The notes beneath the pieces were generated by a model, which saw only the letters and a list, made by a program, of their open reading frames with translations, searched no databases and was not told the origin of the DNA. Shown in pieces: positions 32,170 through 44,504 of a stretch of 64,000 bases of DNA. Every line of letters starts with the position of its first letter. The stretch's first letter is position 1. The stretch comes from Owenia fusiformis (Eukaryota > Annelida > Polychaeta > Sabellida > Oweniidae), in contig CAIIXF020000124.1 of the NCBI GenBank assembly GCA_903813345.2, positions 250,001-314,000 on the forward strand. Direction: 5' to 3'. Position numbers and translations under genes: made by a program.

Positions 32170-33910
32170 TAATTATTTCTACTCGCATCTAGTCTATTAT
32201 GGAAAGAAAAATATCACAAAGGTCCCCCTGATTATTAATTTATATGTTACAAATGCCGGATTACACTCACAGGACCCAAAAACATTCCTTGTAACAATTC
32301 CCAACCAGCAGATGAAGGTGAGAATTTCAATTTTAAACATTTTTGGTTTCGTTACAAGGGGGGGGGGGGGGAGGAGGGGGGTTGAAAACTAAATAAATTA
32401 ATTACGTTTTTTGATGGACATCGATATTTTGACCCGACCCCTTAGAAACTGTACATTCAACTTTCAGCAACTGTACCTATTGGTACCCATAGAAATTCAA
32501 TAGATACTAATATGTTGTATCAAATCTTTAGAATATTAATATCAAATATTACAATACAATATTTTCACAGTATTACATGTATTTTGACTAAAAAAAATTC
32601 AAACATTTTCCTTGTGTAAGTACATTTGTGAGGATACTCTAGATGCAAAATAACTTTGATTCTGATGGGGGCAGAAAAGGGGGTATGTTGGGACGGTACC
32701 TTTTCACGAGGAACTTTATTGTAAATAGCATTATAAAAAGTGTAAATAATGATATGCTGTTTGGTGAATGATGCAAGATGGAAAAAGATCAAGATTAATG
32801 CACCATTCCAATCTTTGGTTGCGACCACCCGGCCCATTCAGGGTGGGGATTTTGACAAAGTAATTAGGTAGGTGGTGACCTTGTGACATTTTGGCATGCT
32901 TCGCATTGTCTTTTGGACTCAAGATGGAGAATTTAACAGGCCAACATTTTTTGTCAAAATTCCCATTCTGTTCCTGGTGGAGGGGGTCTTACGCAAAGAT
33001 TCAAATATTATTAACCTCTACTTGGTTTTCAATTTTGGTATGTAACTGGTAACTATGGTCCATGATAGATTAAATGGCTCATAATTGCTACATTCATTAG
33101 CCGAGAGGTGGGCAAAAATCTTGACAAACACCATTTCATTCACTCCTGACTATACAAACTTAATCAGGCCGTTAAGAAATGTGTATATCGAGGGAGGAGG
33201 TATTTTTGTTAATTGACCTAATTTTTTTAATAATCTAGTCTGCTATGCTTTGATCTTTCAATAACTTTATTAATATGTTAGAAATGAATCCGGGTGACTG
33301 CAAAATATGATAATTAAAACTTGAAATGAAGTGAACAATACACTTACTGTGATCAGTCTACTGCTGATCAATGTCTCAATCACTGTTTGCTGAAATTAAT
33401 GTCTTCAATATTCTGTCTCCTTTAGTTTTTAGTACATAGCTTCATTGGATGTTTGTCTCTGTCTTAAATGCCTATGTACCCAAAACAAACTCCAATTCTA
33501 AAATCTTTATATTATACACACCTCTCTTCTCTTAACAGTCTTTACAAAATAATAAAAAAAACACCGAGTTCAAATTCAATTTTTATCACGAAAGACATCA
33601 CATTTATGATTTTCTACTTATTTATTACATAGTGTCAAGGAAAGGAAATGTCACCACAAAGCCTATTTGTTACATTCGCCAGACAATGTACACATTCCCC
33701 TTATTATGCCGACTACACTATTTCACTATCACTATCACTATTTCACAGCTGCAGTGGCGTAGGAACAAGGTACGCGAAAAAGCCAATGTATGCGTAGTAG
33801 CTTGTACATCTTGTGTTCTCAACTCCAGGTGCAAGAACTCATTTGGGACAATCTATTGTTTCAGGATATCCATCCATATCCACTGATTTTTCAAATCATC
33901 CCCACAATTA
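32170..33910. other. Non-coding stretch, nothing recognised
   Basis: No supported gene. There is a poly-G tract near 32358-32370. A short CACTAT repeat is at 33720-33745. Open frames (32565-32922 minus, 33632-33886 plus) lack support. Confidence 0.3.
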
Positions 33911-33917
33911 CTTGTGT

Positions 33918-33960
33918 ATACAGGGTGGGCAAATAAAAATGGTACACTCGCATATATTCT
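33918..33960 (+). mobile_element. Single TIR end of the CAGGGTGGGC family
   Basis: TA followed by CAGGGTGGGCAAATAAAAAT resembles the left end of the 10685-11307 element. No matching right end is seen downstream, so only one end remains or the copy is deleted. Confidence 0.45.
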
Positions 33961-34469
33961 GCTTAAAAGATCAGATATGAACGAACCAAATGTCATAAAA
34001 ATTAGGGAGTATAAAGCACATTTCTGTTCATGTATATAAAATTTCAAGTCAAAAAATGCAAGTTTTCATATTTCTATTCTTTGAGCAAGAAATGTGGCAT
34101 ATTACCTTGAAAAACAGCTTTTGAAATTGCAAAATAACTATCTTAAAATCTATATATTTACATTATGTAGGTACAATTCCTTATTTCTCGTTTTTATCAT
34201 AAAAACTAACTTTTAATGGCCGTCTTGTATGAATTGTTCCAAAAACCGCTGAAAATCAAGCTTTTATACAAAATTGGAATGTACGTGGTTCTACATTGAT
34301 TATGCATATATAATCAAATTATGGCTAGAATGACTCGTGAATGGTGACGAATGTTACAGGAAGGCATACATATGATAATGTACAGTAATGACTTTTCTGT
34401 GATTCAGAGCTATTAAGACATACAGTGGCAGACATTTTGGACATCCTTTTGCATAAAGGATTGGAGAAC

Positions 34470-35168
34470 TGAATTCAACAATGTTTTTCTCTTAAACCAA
34501 TCATTGAAAACATTTTGTAAAAAAACACGGTATTTTACGTAATGTTGACTGATTGACAACAATTTAATGCGAAAATTATTTAGAAATATTTTATATAATT
34601 GTTTTTATTAACCTTTTTTGATTGGTTAGTGCAATTGTTTTTGCTCCTTTCTACCAATTCTTGAGAATGAAATTATAAAATGTCTTTCCGAACCTTGTTG
34701 AAACAAAGTAACATACACAACATGTTTTTAGACCTCTCAATATTATAGTTATACAAAGGAATTTTTGGTTGATTTTAAAAAAGTACTAAAACAATTAAAA
34801 CAAAGTCCCCCCAAAATGGATAAAAATAAAGATTAACCTTTTATTTCATTAACAAGATACTTTTTTAACATCAACCAAAATTTCCTTAGTACAATTACAA
34901 TATTGAGAGACCTAAACATGTTGTGTTTATGTCGTTTTGTTCCAATGAGGTTCGGAAAGATGTTTAATTTCACTCTGGAAACATGATGCCGAGAACAAAA
35001 CAAGTGTTTGATGTGTTTTCTAAACAATATAGATAAAAGTATATATATATTTTTCAAATAATATTGTTATCACTCAAAAGATGACCATTAAATTGACGAT
35101 GTGTTAAATTTTTAGATTTTTTAATGACTGGTTTAAGAGAAACGTGTGTTCAAAAAGTTCTCCATATC
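34470..35168. mobile_element. Large foldback element (~700 bp)
   Basis: Arms of ~340 bases pair around a centre near 34815. Matching blocks are TCTTAAACCAATCATTGA with TTAATGACTGGTTTAAGA, AATGTCTTTCCGAACC with GGTTCGGAAAGATGTTT, and TTTTTGGTTGATTTTAAAAA with TTTTTAACATCAACCAAAA. Arms differ by many substitutions, so it is old. A 74-codon minus frame (34833-35057) lies within one arm and is not supported. Confidence 0.7.
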
Positions 35169-35169
35169 G

Positions 35170-36030
35170 ATACCACTCTTTTAGATTGTAAAATCTTTTT
35201 TTCGTGAATTGTGATGTCGCAATCACATGAATCAAAAACTTCACAATTTCTGCAACACTGAAGATAATATAATATTGTCTTATTAAAGCTAATTAAATTC
35301 CGCATATTTTGGTATATAACTTAATGAAATGAATGGATGAAATGTCCCTTGGTGTTCTGGTCTTGGATTGTGATATCGGTTCTTGAATGTTGGGGGGGGG
35401 AGAGGGGGTATTAGGCATTGTTTCTTTTCACGTTAGATCATGGTTTTGGGATATATGGGGTTTGTTTTTTCTTGACTGGTATGCACTTAGAGTTTGCTTT
35501 TTCTTGCTAAGTTCCATTACAACTTTTGGTCCTTTCCCTTTGGCACTCGTGCTAAGATACTTAGCTAGGAGTTTTCAATCTAGCATCTTACACACTGATC
35601 TTCCTTACCATAACTTATCTCATATTTTCTTGATATTAAATCTTTAAGTATTTTTTCTTAATACTAGATCAACTGAACTCCCGGTATTTTTCATGTGCTT
35701 TCAATGTTTGTGCAATTGCTGTTTGTAGTAGAATCGCGACAAAATAATTGTTGGATTTGTTTTGTAATTTCATGGGACATACATGTTATGCGTCAAAGGT
35801 CAATAGAAATAATTCTAAATAAAGATGGCATCGTAATCGATCTGTGTTTATTTACAAATATTCTCTTGAGAAAAAGATAATACTGGATTCTGTTGGTGCT
35901 GCCATCTTTATATCGGTCCAGAACCTATGTGTAAAACCTTTGTCAAGTATTATTGGGCGATAAATGGGATACCAGCAACAATGTCAATGCTACACTGGCT
36001 TAATAGTTAAAAAATATTAGAAATAAAAAT
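35170..36030. other. Non-coding stretch
   Basis: No supported gene. A poly-G tract lies at 35391-35401. The frames 35387-35647 and 35695-35880 have no motif or splice support. Confidence 0.3.
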
Positions 36031-36033
36031 AGA

Positions 36034-36057
36034 GCCCCCCCCCTGGCTACGGGCCTG
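36034..36057. mobile_element. Truncated right end of the CAGGCCCGTAGCCA family
   Basis: The poly-C run is followed by TGGCTACGGGCCTG, identical to the right end at 27885-27898. No left end is found within the preceding kilobase. Confidence 0.6.
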
Positions 36058-36442
36058 GTATTCAATCAGACAGTGGGCAAGCATCATAGTCCGGCATGCC
36101 CTGTGAAATCTGCAATTTAATAGTCAGCGAAATTGTGATTTTTCAAAATTCGGAAATATTGAAATATACTGTGTTTACTTAAATATTTGCATAATTTTTC
36201 CTATTTTACAACTGTTTACAACAATTAAAATAAAGAATTAAAATTATATACACAATTTATTGTAATTCATACTTTCACGAACGCATGAATAATGCTGTAA
36301 AACTTCATCATATTCAATCCTTTACATAAAGCTAAATCATGATTTGATAATAACTTGAAATGCATATTGATACATTCCATTAAGAAGACATTCATTGTAT
36401 AGTTGTATGACTGAGCACATCAATAATGTATGCAACTGTTGG

Positions 36443-36766
36443 TACACTTAATTTGACTCTACTTAATTTGGTGGATTTGCTCAATTTTAATCATAGCCGC
36501 TTTTTATTTGGCAGATTCAGGACTGAGTTTAAGTTTTATCATTGATCTGGAAATTAGCATTTCAGATTTATGTGTACAATTTACAGTAAGTCTTGGTATA
36601 GCACTGAAATCCGAATAGGAATTTTTTCCACAAGTGAAATCTTAGTTTAGATTCAGTGATTTGGGGATTTTCCAAATTACATCTGAAAATAGGCTGATTT
36701 TTAATTTGGCGAATTTTTTTCAATCCGCCAATCCGTCAAATTAAAACTTTAGTCAAATTAAGTGTA
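36443..36766. mobile_element. TA-flanked MITE
   Basis: CACTTAATTTGACT and AGTCAAATTAAGTG are exact inverted ends with TA outside each (36443-36444 and 36765-36766). A second inverted pair lies further in (GGTGGATTT and AAT-CCGCCAAT text). The length is 320 bp. It fits a Tc1/mariner-type MITE (inference). Confidence 0.8.
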
Positions 36767-37044
36767 TCTACAATATCAAAATAGTTTTGTCATTGTCCAT
36801 GGCACTAATATAACACTCAGACACACTAGGTGTTTTCAAATTCCTCATTAAAATGGAAAGTGTATCTTATACACAGGATTTTGTCAGGCAACTAATGTCT
36901 TTGAGTCATAATATCAATTCCAATTTTCAATGTTTCAGTGTTCCAGTGAAGGATGAACTGCTGCACACAAAAAGTTCATTCTATACACATCATTATGTTT
37001 ATAAATATTAAAAATAAATTCCTATGCAAATAACTATATCATCA

Positions 37045-38595
37045 TCACTTCGATGCTGTCTTTAATGCTTTTTCCTCTTGTAATTGTTTTGCATGTGCTA
37101 GGGCATCAGCCATTCGCTGGTCTGCGAGCAGAGACTGAACCCTATTTTTCTCCCGAACGTCTAAGATTTCTTCCTCAAAAAACTTCTTTCTGAAAATATA
37201 TAAAATTCATTTTTGAGATAAATAGCCCAGGGCAAGGCATGGGTTAGAAAAATCATCAGGTCATCTGTGAGGCTAGGATCAAAAATAGTATTGTGAACTT
37301 ATGGGCTTGCCCTTAAAAGCCCATGGAACAAGCCATGCATCAGGCTTTAGTCAAGCAGTGCACTATGTGTCTAAGGTATGAGTACTGAACTGAATACTGT
37401 CAGCTCCAAAACTCTATTCATAAAGATATTGTTTCAGTATATACATGTTGTCAGTGAACTTTTTATAGTGACAGGTATAGCGACAAAAGCCTGAAGGTGG
37501 TAAATCAGTTGGCAGTGGTAAACTGCTGTATGCACCCAAAAAGAATTAATGCTAGTAACCGATGTCTGAGACTAACACTAAGGTTTAATAGATGGCACAA
37601 AGTTATAATACTACCAGCACTACTATTCCAAGAATTTCACTAAAATTTCTCACAACAGTCTAAATAAATGATAAATGAAAACAACATGCACAATTTTATG
37701 GAAATCATAAAATTTTGCATGGAAAAGTTGAAAAGTCCCTGAAAACAACAGGAATATTATGAAAACAACCAGTGAAAAACGCCTGTTGCCTTCTGCTAAT
37801 GGAACCCCTGTATTCCCTGGCCATTTTGGCGTTGGAAGAAGGTTAGGTATTTCTACCTCCAGTGCCAACATTGCCCACACAAGTGCTCCCTTTGTTATAA
37901 GAGTGCAAGGCCCACTGAAAACAGAATAACACAGAAACAACATCGCCAGGGAATAGAAGTGCAGGGCGCCCCCATAGAAAACAAATGTGCAGAACTCCCT
38001 CAACTCTGATTACTCACTGAAGGGCCCGTGATACCACTGTGTACAACATATTACGTTCCCGGTGGGTTTCACCCTGATATACAGTTGGGGACATAAATAA
38101 ATGACAGGTGGATTTGCTGAAGTGAGGATTTCCCATGTTAAAAATAAGAGAATTTACAAGAGGCCATAAATCAGTGGATGAGATTATACAAAATGTAAAA
38201 TATACAAATTTTAAGGGATATGTATCTAGACAATATTGGAAATTATGGGCTTTCAGACCACCATAATTAGGAAATGGTGATCGAAAATCGACCTGTCATT
38301 TATTTTTGTCCCCAACTGTACCTGCTTTTACCAATTATTATGATTTTTTGACAAATTGTCCATGTTTTTTTCTCTCAGATTGTCCAGACTCTATGGTTTA
38401 TGCCCAAAGCCAAAATTGCCCGTGCTGCACATACGTACCCAAATTATTTAGAGTGAACCCCCAGGATTACGGTACATCTACATGAGCTTACCTGAATGAA
38501 AATGCTACCCAAAACATAACAAATGTTGAACCAAATAACATCGGATATCGCAGCATTTGATAGTAACTATATCTGCTTCCCAGCTTCCTAGGCAT
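37045..38595 (-). CDS. Two-exon gene for an 82-residue single-pass membrane protein
   Basis: Exon 1 is 38595-38492 and exon 2 is 37189-37045 on the minus strand. The donor is TTCAG then GTAAGC; the acceptor is TATATTTTCAG then AAAG. The phases fit (104 + 145 = 249 nt, stop TGA). The N-terminus is basic (MPRKLGSRY). Residues 17-34 (YPMLFGSTFVMFWVAFSF) form one membrane segment. The rest is a charged helix (KKFFEEEILDVREKN, then KQLQEEK). This looks like a small inner-membrane or organelle assembly factor. The MFWV...FFEEEI layout loosely recalls PET100 but I do not assign it. CCAAT-type boxes lie ~150-190 bases upstream of the start. Intron 1 holds a small Tc1-like MITE. Confidence 0.7.
37190..38491 (-). 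other. Intron of the 82-residue gene
   Basis: The intron is 1302 bases with GT-AG ends on the minus strand. It contains a TA-flanked MITE at 38082-38318. A 117-codon minus frame (37650-38003) lies in it and has no splice sites consistent with the exons, so it is treated as chance. Confidence 0.6.
38080..38320. mobile_element. Tc1/mariner-type MITE in an intron
   Basis: The left end CAGTTGGGGACATAAATAAA continues as TGACAGGT. The right end is ACCTGTCATTTATTTTTGTC followed by CCCAACTG. These are ~28-bp inverted repeats with TA outside both (38080-38081 and 38319-38320). CAGT...ACTG ends plus TA duplication are typical of the Tc1/mariner superfamily (established knowledge). Internal length 237 bp, no transposase. 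Confidence 0.85.
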
Positions 38596-38739
38596 GTTTG
38601 ACGTTCTGTTACTGGATATGAATTACAGAATATCATGTAAAGCATGTGCTAACATCGATGTAACTTAAAAAGTGTATTTTTCGTCTCATTCAATATCCGG
38701 GCATTTATGTATAAGTCTTTCCAACTCGCTTATGTAAAA

Positions 38740-38790
38740 CCTGATTCTATTGGTTGATCTTTGGAATTTTGATTTTCGTGGCCAATCAAA
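38740..38790 (-). promoter_or_regulatory. CCAAT boxes upstream of the 82-residue gene
   Basis: ATTGGTTGATC near 38748 and GGCCAATCAAA near 38780 are opposed CCAAT motifs ~150-190 bases before the ATG at 38595. NF-Y-type boxes are common in such promoters; binding is inferred. Confidence 0.35.
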
Positions 38791-38799
38791 TTGTCTCTT

Positions 38800-39540
38800 T
38801 TGAAACATTTACCCATTTTCGTTCAGAGCAATCGTGATCATGATTTTAGCGATCGATCAAAATTCAGCACAAATAAAAAGTTCGTATATTTTACATCATG
38901 GAAACGAGAAATCATTCACTGTAGTCTGCTAGTACATACTTAAGCTATAGCACACCATGACGAAAAGTATAGTTCTAATTAGACCCTTAGTCGGGGGGGG
39001 GGGGTCGAGCTTCACATCATTATACAAATACCCGGCGTCTTTATTGCAAGGCTTGGTATTCTATCTCATTGTAGACCTATAGCTACATGTACTATGATTG
39101 GGAATTCATTGAATGGCTTTAAATACGTGTTGATCATGAAACGCATTCTGTTCGGTACACAAAACGACCGCGGGCGTTTTGTGTACCGGTGGTTGTTTTG
39201 TGTACCGTGTTATTTTACTCATTAAATGTACTTTTTTGTACATTATATTGTGAGGAACATATCAAATTGTATAAGAGACATGTGTTATTTATTATTTTAT
39301 AAATTTACCATATTTTTGTAGGCAACTTCATTATTTTATAAGTTAAATCTTCAATAGGCTAAATGCGCAGGATTATATGTGCACTATTTTTGTAGGCCTC
39401 TTCATTATTTATTTCGTTAAGTTAAATCTTCAATAAATGTGCAGGATTATGTCTGCAATTATAATTTACAAAAAAATGTATATAATATAAAGAAAAATTA
39501 ATTTTGATAAATTAAATGTTCGATCGGATACAAAAAACAA
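38800..39540. other. Non-coding stretch
   Basis: It holds a poly-G tract near 38993-39003 and the hairpin at 39154-39187. No gene is supported. Confidence 0.35.
39154..39187. repeat. GC-rich perfect hairpin
   Basis: GGTACACAAAACG and CGTTTTGTGTACC form a 13-bp perfect stem with an eight-base loop (ACCGCGGG). A third half-copy, GTTTTGTGTACCG, follows at 39194-39209. CpG-rich against AT-rich flanks. Confidence 0.7.
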
Positions 39541-40626
39541 TAAATTATTGTCACCTTTATATTTAACATGGCGAGGATTGTACGAGGCCCCTCCTGGTTT
39601 AAATCAGTTCTTATGCATATTTATGATTGAAAATGAGCAAATATTATGTTTACATGCACTGTTGGTCAATCAGTTACTATTTTGGTAGCCCTGGCAGATA
39701 TATTACCTAAATTATTGTCACCTTTATATTTAACATGGCGAGGATGGTACGAGGCCCCTCCTGGTTTTAATCAATTCTTATGCATATTTATGATTCAAAA
39801 TGAGCAAATATTATAATCATATGCACTGTTGGTCAATGTGTTACGATTTTGGTAGCCCTTGCAGATATATTCCCTAAATTATGCGGAAATAAATCCATAT
39901 AAATATAATATATATTCAATGTTGTTCATCAATATGCATCCGAATCAATTTAAACCAAGAGGGGTATACAGCAAAGTACCATCCACGACTATTTAAGTAA
40001 AGGGAAATATAAAGTGACAATAATCAAGGGAATATATCTGCAAGGGCTATCAAAATCGTGCAAATAAACATAAAATATGTTCATTTTTTCATAAATAGGC
40101 ATATGAATTGATTAAAACAGAGAGGGGCCTAGTACCATCGTCACCATTTTAAATATAAAGGTGACAATAATTTAGGGAATATATTTGCAAGGGCTACCAA
40201 AATAGTAACACATAGACCAATAGTTCATATAAACATATTGTTCGCTCATTTTTAATCATAAATATGCATAAGAATTGATTTAAACCAGGAGGGGCCTCGT
40301 ACCATCTTCGCCATTTTAAATATAAATGTGACAATAGTTTAGGGAATATATTTGCAAGGGCTACCAAAATAGTAACACATAGACCAATAGTTCATATAAA
40401 CATATTGTTCGCTCATTTTTAATCATAAATATGCATAAGAATTGATTTAAACCAGGAGGGGCCTCGTACCATCTTCGCCATGTTAAATATAAATGTGACA
40501 ATAATTTGGGGAATTTATCTGCAAGGGCTACCACAATAGTAAGACATAGACCAATTGTTCATATAAACATAATATTTGCTCATTTTTTATCATAAATATG
40601 CATAAGAATTGATTTAAACCAGGAGG
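39541..40626. repeat. 168-bp tandem array arranged as a palindrome
   Basis: Two head-to-tail units lie in one orientation (GTCACCTTTATATTTAACAT starts near 39550 and 39718). They are followed, after a centre near 39890-39940, by four units in the opposite orientation (GTGACAATA starts near 40014, 40161, 40328 and 40495). Shared blocks are GAGGCCCCTCCTGGTTT, AATTCTTATGCATATTTATGAT, GAGCAAATATTAT and GGTAGCCCTTGCAGATATAT. Spacing is 168 bases except for one shorter unit. No coding role is seen. Confidence 0.85.
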
Positions 40627-40984
40627 GTAAGCTATCTGTAGTATGAAAATACTCCTGGCATGACTTGGACACTAAATACTCTTGAAATACTTTAACAAAA
40701 TAATACAATTATCAATATTTTGATGACAGATGAATATGATATGTAGTCAAACAAGTGTACATGCTTATTTAGAGACGTATATGTAGAAGAAAACAACTAT
40801 CTTTGACGAATGTGAATGTCCCCCAACCCTGTGCAACAAAGATCGCAAATTAGGAATAAAGACCTCGATTTCATGATTTATGTCAAATATATGACCGAAA
40901 ATGTAATTCATTGTGAAAAGACCGAAATCGCGTAGCCTAGCGATCCCTTATTAAAATACTGATACAGCAGGAGATCCAAGACGT

Positions 40985-42480
40985 CATTTCCATTGTTCTC
41001 TGCATATTTCGCGTAGTAATCTACGGTGATTAGCCCGCGCGATTTTCGCATGAATGAACGTCATGGTTGATGCACCCATTTTTACACGACGGTATCTCCC
41101 TCGTCTTTTATCGGTTTCCCACAAAATAAACGGTTTTGAAAAGCTTATATCAAGTAATTTCAGACGGTCTTTCTCATTTTTTAATTTCATTCAAGGTCTG
41201 GTCTCAATAATCAAAATCGCAATTGTGATATTTTTATAGAAAACGCAAAAATGTGTACTGTTTTCAAGCCTTACGGATAAATCGTTAACGGCGGCCTTCA
41301 CAAACAATTAGTTCAGCACTATTTAGCTCAAATCTAGACGATTTCAATGGTGTTATTCTTTTTTACCAACCCTGGGGGAGATAGGTTTCTGCCAATTTTT
41401 AGTGCGACCAAGTGTTTTTTAGAGCCATTTATTTCATCATTTAACGTCACATATTCCGGATTGTAGCGTGACTGAACATTATTGGACGGATGTACCCATC
41501 TTTACACGATGATATCGCGCTCGTCTTTTATCGGTTTCCCACAAGGTAAACAGTTTTGAAAACCGTATATCAAGTAGTTTCAGACAGTCTTTCTCATTTT
41601 TTAATTATATTCAAGGTCTGGTCTCAATAATCAAAATCGCAATTGTGATATTTTTATAGAAAACGCAAAAATGTGTACTGTTTTCAAGCCTTACGGATAA
41701 ATCGTTAACGGCGGCCTTCACAAATAATTAATTCAGCACTATTTAGCTCAAATCTAGACGATTTCAATGGTGTGATTCTTTTTTACCAACCCTGGGGGAG
41801 ATGGGTTTCTGCCAATTTTTAGTGCAAGTGTCTTTTAGCCATTTATTTCATCATTTAACGTCACATATTCCGGATTGTCGCGTGACTGAACTTCCTGGGA
41901 GATGCACCCACTTTTACATGATATTAGAGCACTCGTCTTTTATCGGTTTCCCACAAAGTAAACTGATTTGCAAAGCTTATATTAAGAAATTTCAGAAGGT
42001 TATTCTCATTATCTTATCTAATATATACATTATATTGAAGGTAGAGTCTCCGCCATAATTAAAATCGCATCCGGATATTTAAACAACAACGATATTGTTT
42101 TCAAGCCTAACGGACACATCGCTAACAACCGGTTTTATCTAAAATTATTTCACCACTTGCTGTAGATCAAAATAAGAGGAGTTCAATGATCGTTATTCTT
42201 TTTTACCTATCCTGGGGAAAACGAGATTCTGCCATTTTTAGTGCGACCAATTCTAATTTAAGTTCACTTCCATTTCTTTCATTTTACGTCGTCGCCGGCA
42301 ACTTTCATAAAGAAATATGAATGGATATGCAGCCGTTTTACACGATGTATGATATCTTGCTAACCTTTCAAGCCTTGTGGACACATCGTTGACGATCGGA
42401 TTTAAAAAATGATTGTATATTATTATTGTGTTTACATGCCCCTGTTTTATATCCGGATTGTATTTCATGAAATCAGTAGT
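40985..42480. repeat. ~420-bp satellite, three and a half monomers
   Basis: Monomers start at GATGCACCC-type text near 41069, 41489, 41901 and 42324. Each has TTTTATCGGTTTCCCACAAA, TCATTTTTTAATT(T/A)(C/T)ATTCAAGG, AAGCCTTACGGATAAATCG and CCCTGGGGGAGAT blocks. Monomers 1 and 2 are very similar; 3 and 4 are decayed. A shorter relative is at 49016-49345, whose CTTGGATCTCCTGCTG end is the complement of text at 40968-40983. Open frames here are shadows. Confidence 0.8.
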
Positions 42481-42484
42481 TTAA

Positions 42485-43415
42485 GTAAGTTAATTTTATA
42501 TTTCATTGTTCATTAAATGTCGCGTGAATAAGAAAAAACGACAGAAAGAAAAAGAACACGCAAAAATGTGATTTCTTCTAAAATGGCATGGACTGGTGAA
42601 AGTGATGATCAACTTTTTTAGCGTGTAATGTCCAAATTTTCTTATTTATTTTCGCCAACTATTGAATGTGCGATAAAAGTCATAGAGATGTTCACGGCTT
42701 TCGTCAATTAGCTTCAGCGATAATTGTTTTAAGATCAAGAACTCGGATCCCCACTAGATTGGACTGTATTTTTCACATTAGCCCTTTGTGCAGAATTTCA
42801 TTCCCTGTTTTCATTAACTAATTAAATGGATAAATCAATGATTCCTGTCTTTCAAAACCGATTGGATAAATTGGTAAATAATACACATACTTTGCATATC
42901 CATCCATTTGCCAGTACTATTCTAATAATGTGACAGTTAAATGAAATAAAAAAGATTCTGAAATTATTATGGATCCCGGGGTATAGATCATGTGAATTGA
43001 CAAATAAAAATCTGTGTAGAGCGAAAGTAAAAATATTTATTTATCCAATTCAAATATGGCAGCACTGGACATATCTTATTCGATACATATAGGCCTTAAA
43101 TTGATAAGGATATATATAAAATTGAAACATCATACTGTGACTGTGCACACTTGCCAAGGACTAAAAATATGATTGGAACTTCTTTTTAAAAAAAAAGTAA
43201 ACTAGTTATACAAACTTCGATGGCAGATGTGTTCTCAGAATATACAGTAAAATATATTTTAACCCAAAGCATAATTAAATGTACTATCATATACAGGTAG
43301 AGTTCAACATAGAAAATATATAAATGTTGAGTTTTTTCACATTGATCAACATTTACTTCAAGGTTTATAATAACAGTTTTATTTTGACCATTATGCCTAC
43401 ATTTAATATTTTTCA
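42485..43415. other. Non-coding stretch
   Basis: No supported gene or repeat. The 155-codon minus frame (43186-43653) runs into the Tigger TIR and is treated as chance. Confidence 0.35.
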
Positions 43416-43815
43416 AATACAGTAGAACCTGTATATCTGAACACTTGGCTAATCCGAACACCTTCCAATTTGAACACTTTTTTCGGTCCCATTTTCCTCC
43501 CATTGACTCCCATGTTAAAAAAACCTTGAAATCCGAACACCTCCTAATCTGAACAATGAACAACCAGATTTGAAAAACTGACCTGTCTAATCTGAACATT
43601 TTATCAGGAATCAAATGTCTGGACATATCAATAATAGCCACATATTGAGTCAATGTTATAGTTCTTATTATCTTTACATATGCAATGTAATCAAAGAACC
43701 AATATTGTCCTAATTAACTTATTTAAGTCATCTTATTTATGACATCCCTAATTGTGGAAAACAATAGGAAAGGTGTGAATACGGGAGTTAATTGGTTTAT
43801 CCTATTAGAAAAGAA

Positions 43816-44275
43816 CTGAATGTTTTATGTTTGGATTAAGAGAAAGGTGTGAATCAAGAAGATAATTCATTGCTTTATCCTTATTTTAAATTAACTGGAT
43901 GTTATTGATTTGGATTATGAATAACAAGTCTTAACTGTTTTATATCCCATGTGTCTGTTATGATGGCTAGGATTCAATCAGTAAATGTTTTAATCACAGA
44001 GACAACACAGACACATTTGCAGACAAGATTATAATTGTTTTATCATTATTAGAAATTACCTGGATGTTTTTGATTTGGACTAAGAGAAAGGTGAGAATCT
44101 GGGAGATAATTGGTTTTTCCTTATTTTAAATTAACTGGATGTTTTTGATTTGGATTATGAACAAGTCTTAACTGTTTTATATCCCATGGGTCTGTTATGA
44201 CAGCTAGGATTCAATCAGTAAATGTTTTATAATCACAAAGACAACACAGACACATTTGCAGACAAGATTATATCA
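43816..44275. repeat. ~250-bp tandem duplication inside the Tigger relic
   Basis: The block from AAGAGAAAGGTG through TTAACTGGATGTTNTTGATT and TTAACTGTTTTATATCCCAT to ACACATTTGCAGACAAGATT occurs twice (about 43838-44033 and 44082-44270). Confidence 0.8.
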
Positions 44276-44342
44276 TGAGAAAGAGAAAAAATTCAACTTC
44301 GTAATATCCTATCACTAAAATGCCTCCTAAAAAGGCACATCT

Positions 44343-44504
44343 GACATACTAAATGCCCTTGATATTTTGAAAGATTATGCATCATCTCGAATGAGCACTC
44401 ATGAAAAATTCTTTTTAATTAAAGAGGGTATCTACTCAAATATTGCTAATGCTAAAAGTGCCAAGAAACAAACAACAATGAACGACTTTTTCAAGCTAAA
44501 GTAA
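44343..44504 (+). pseudogene. Transposase C-terminal remnant (pogo/Tigger)
   Basis: A 53-codon frame reads DILNALDILKDYASSRM, STHEKFFLIKEGIYSNI and KKQTTMNDFFKLK with TAA. A helical acidic stretch followed by a KKQTT.(N/D).FF end is the usual C-terminus of Tigger/CENP-B-like transposases. No DDE catalytic region is present upstream. Confidence 0.6.

Noticed and set aside
31928-32392. 154-codon plus frame
   Set aside because: It crosses a MITE end, a hairpin element and a poly-G tract; a chance frame over repeats.
37650-38003. 117-codon minus frame
   Set aside because: It lies inside the intron of the 82-residue gene, has no matching splice phase or motif, and its hydrophobic look comes from A/T-rich codons.
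43186-43653. 155-codon minus frame
   Set aside because: It runs through the Tigger terminal repeat into AT-rich DNA; no domain, start context or splice support.
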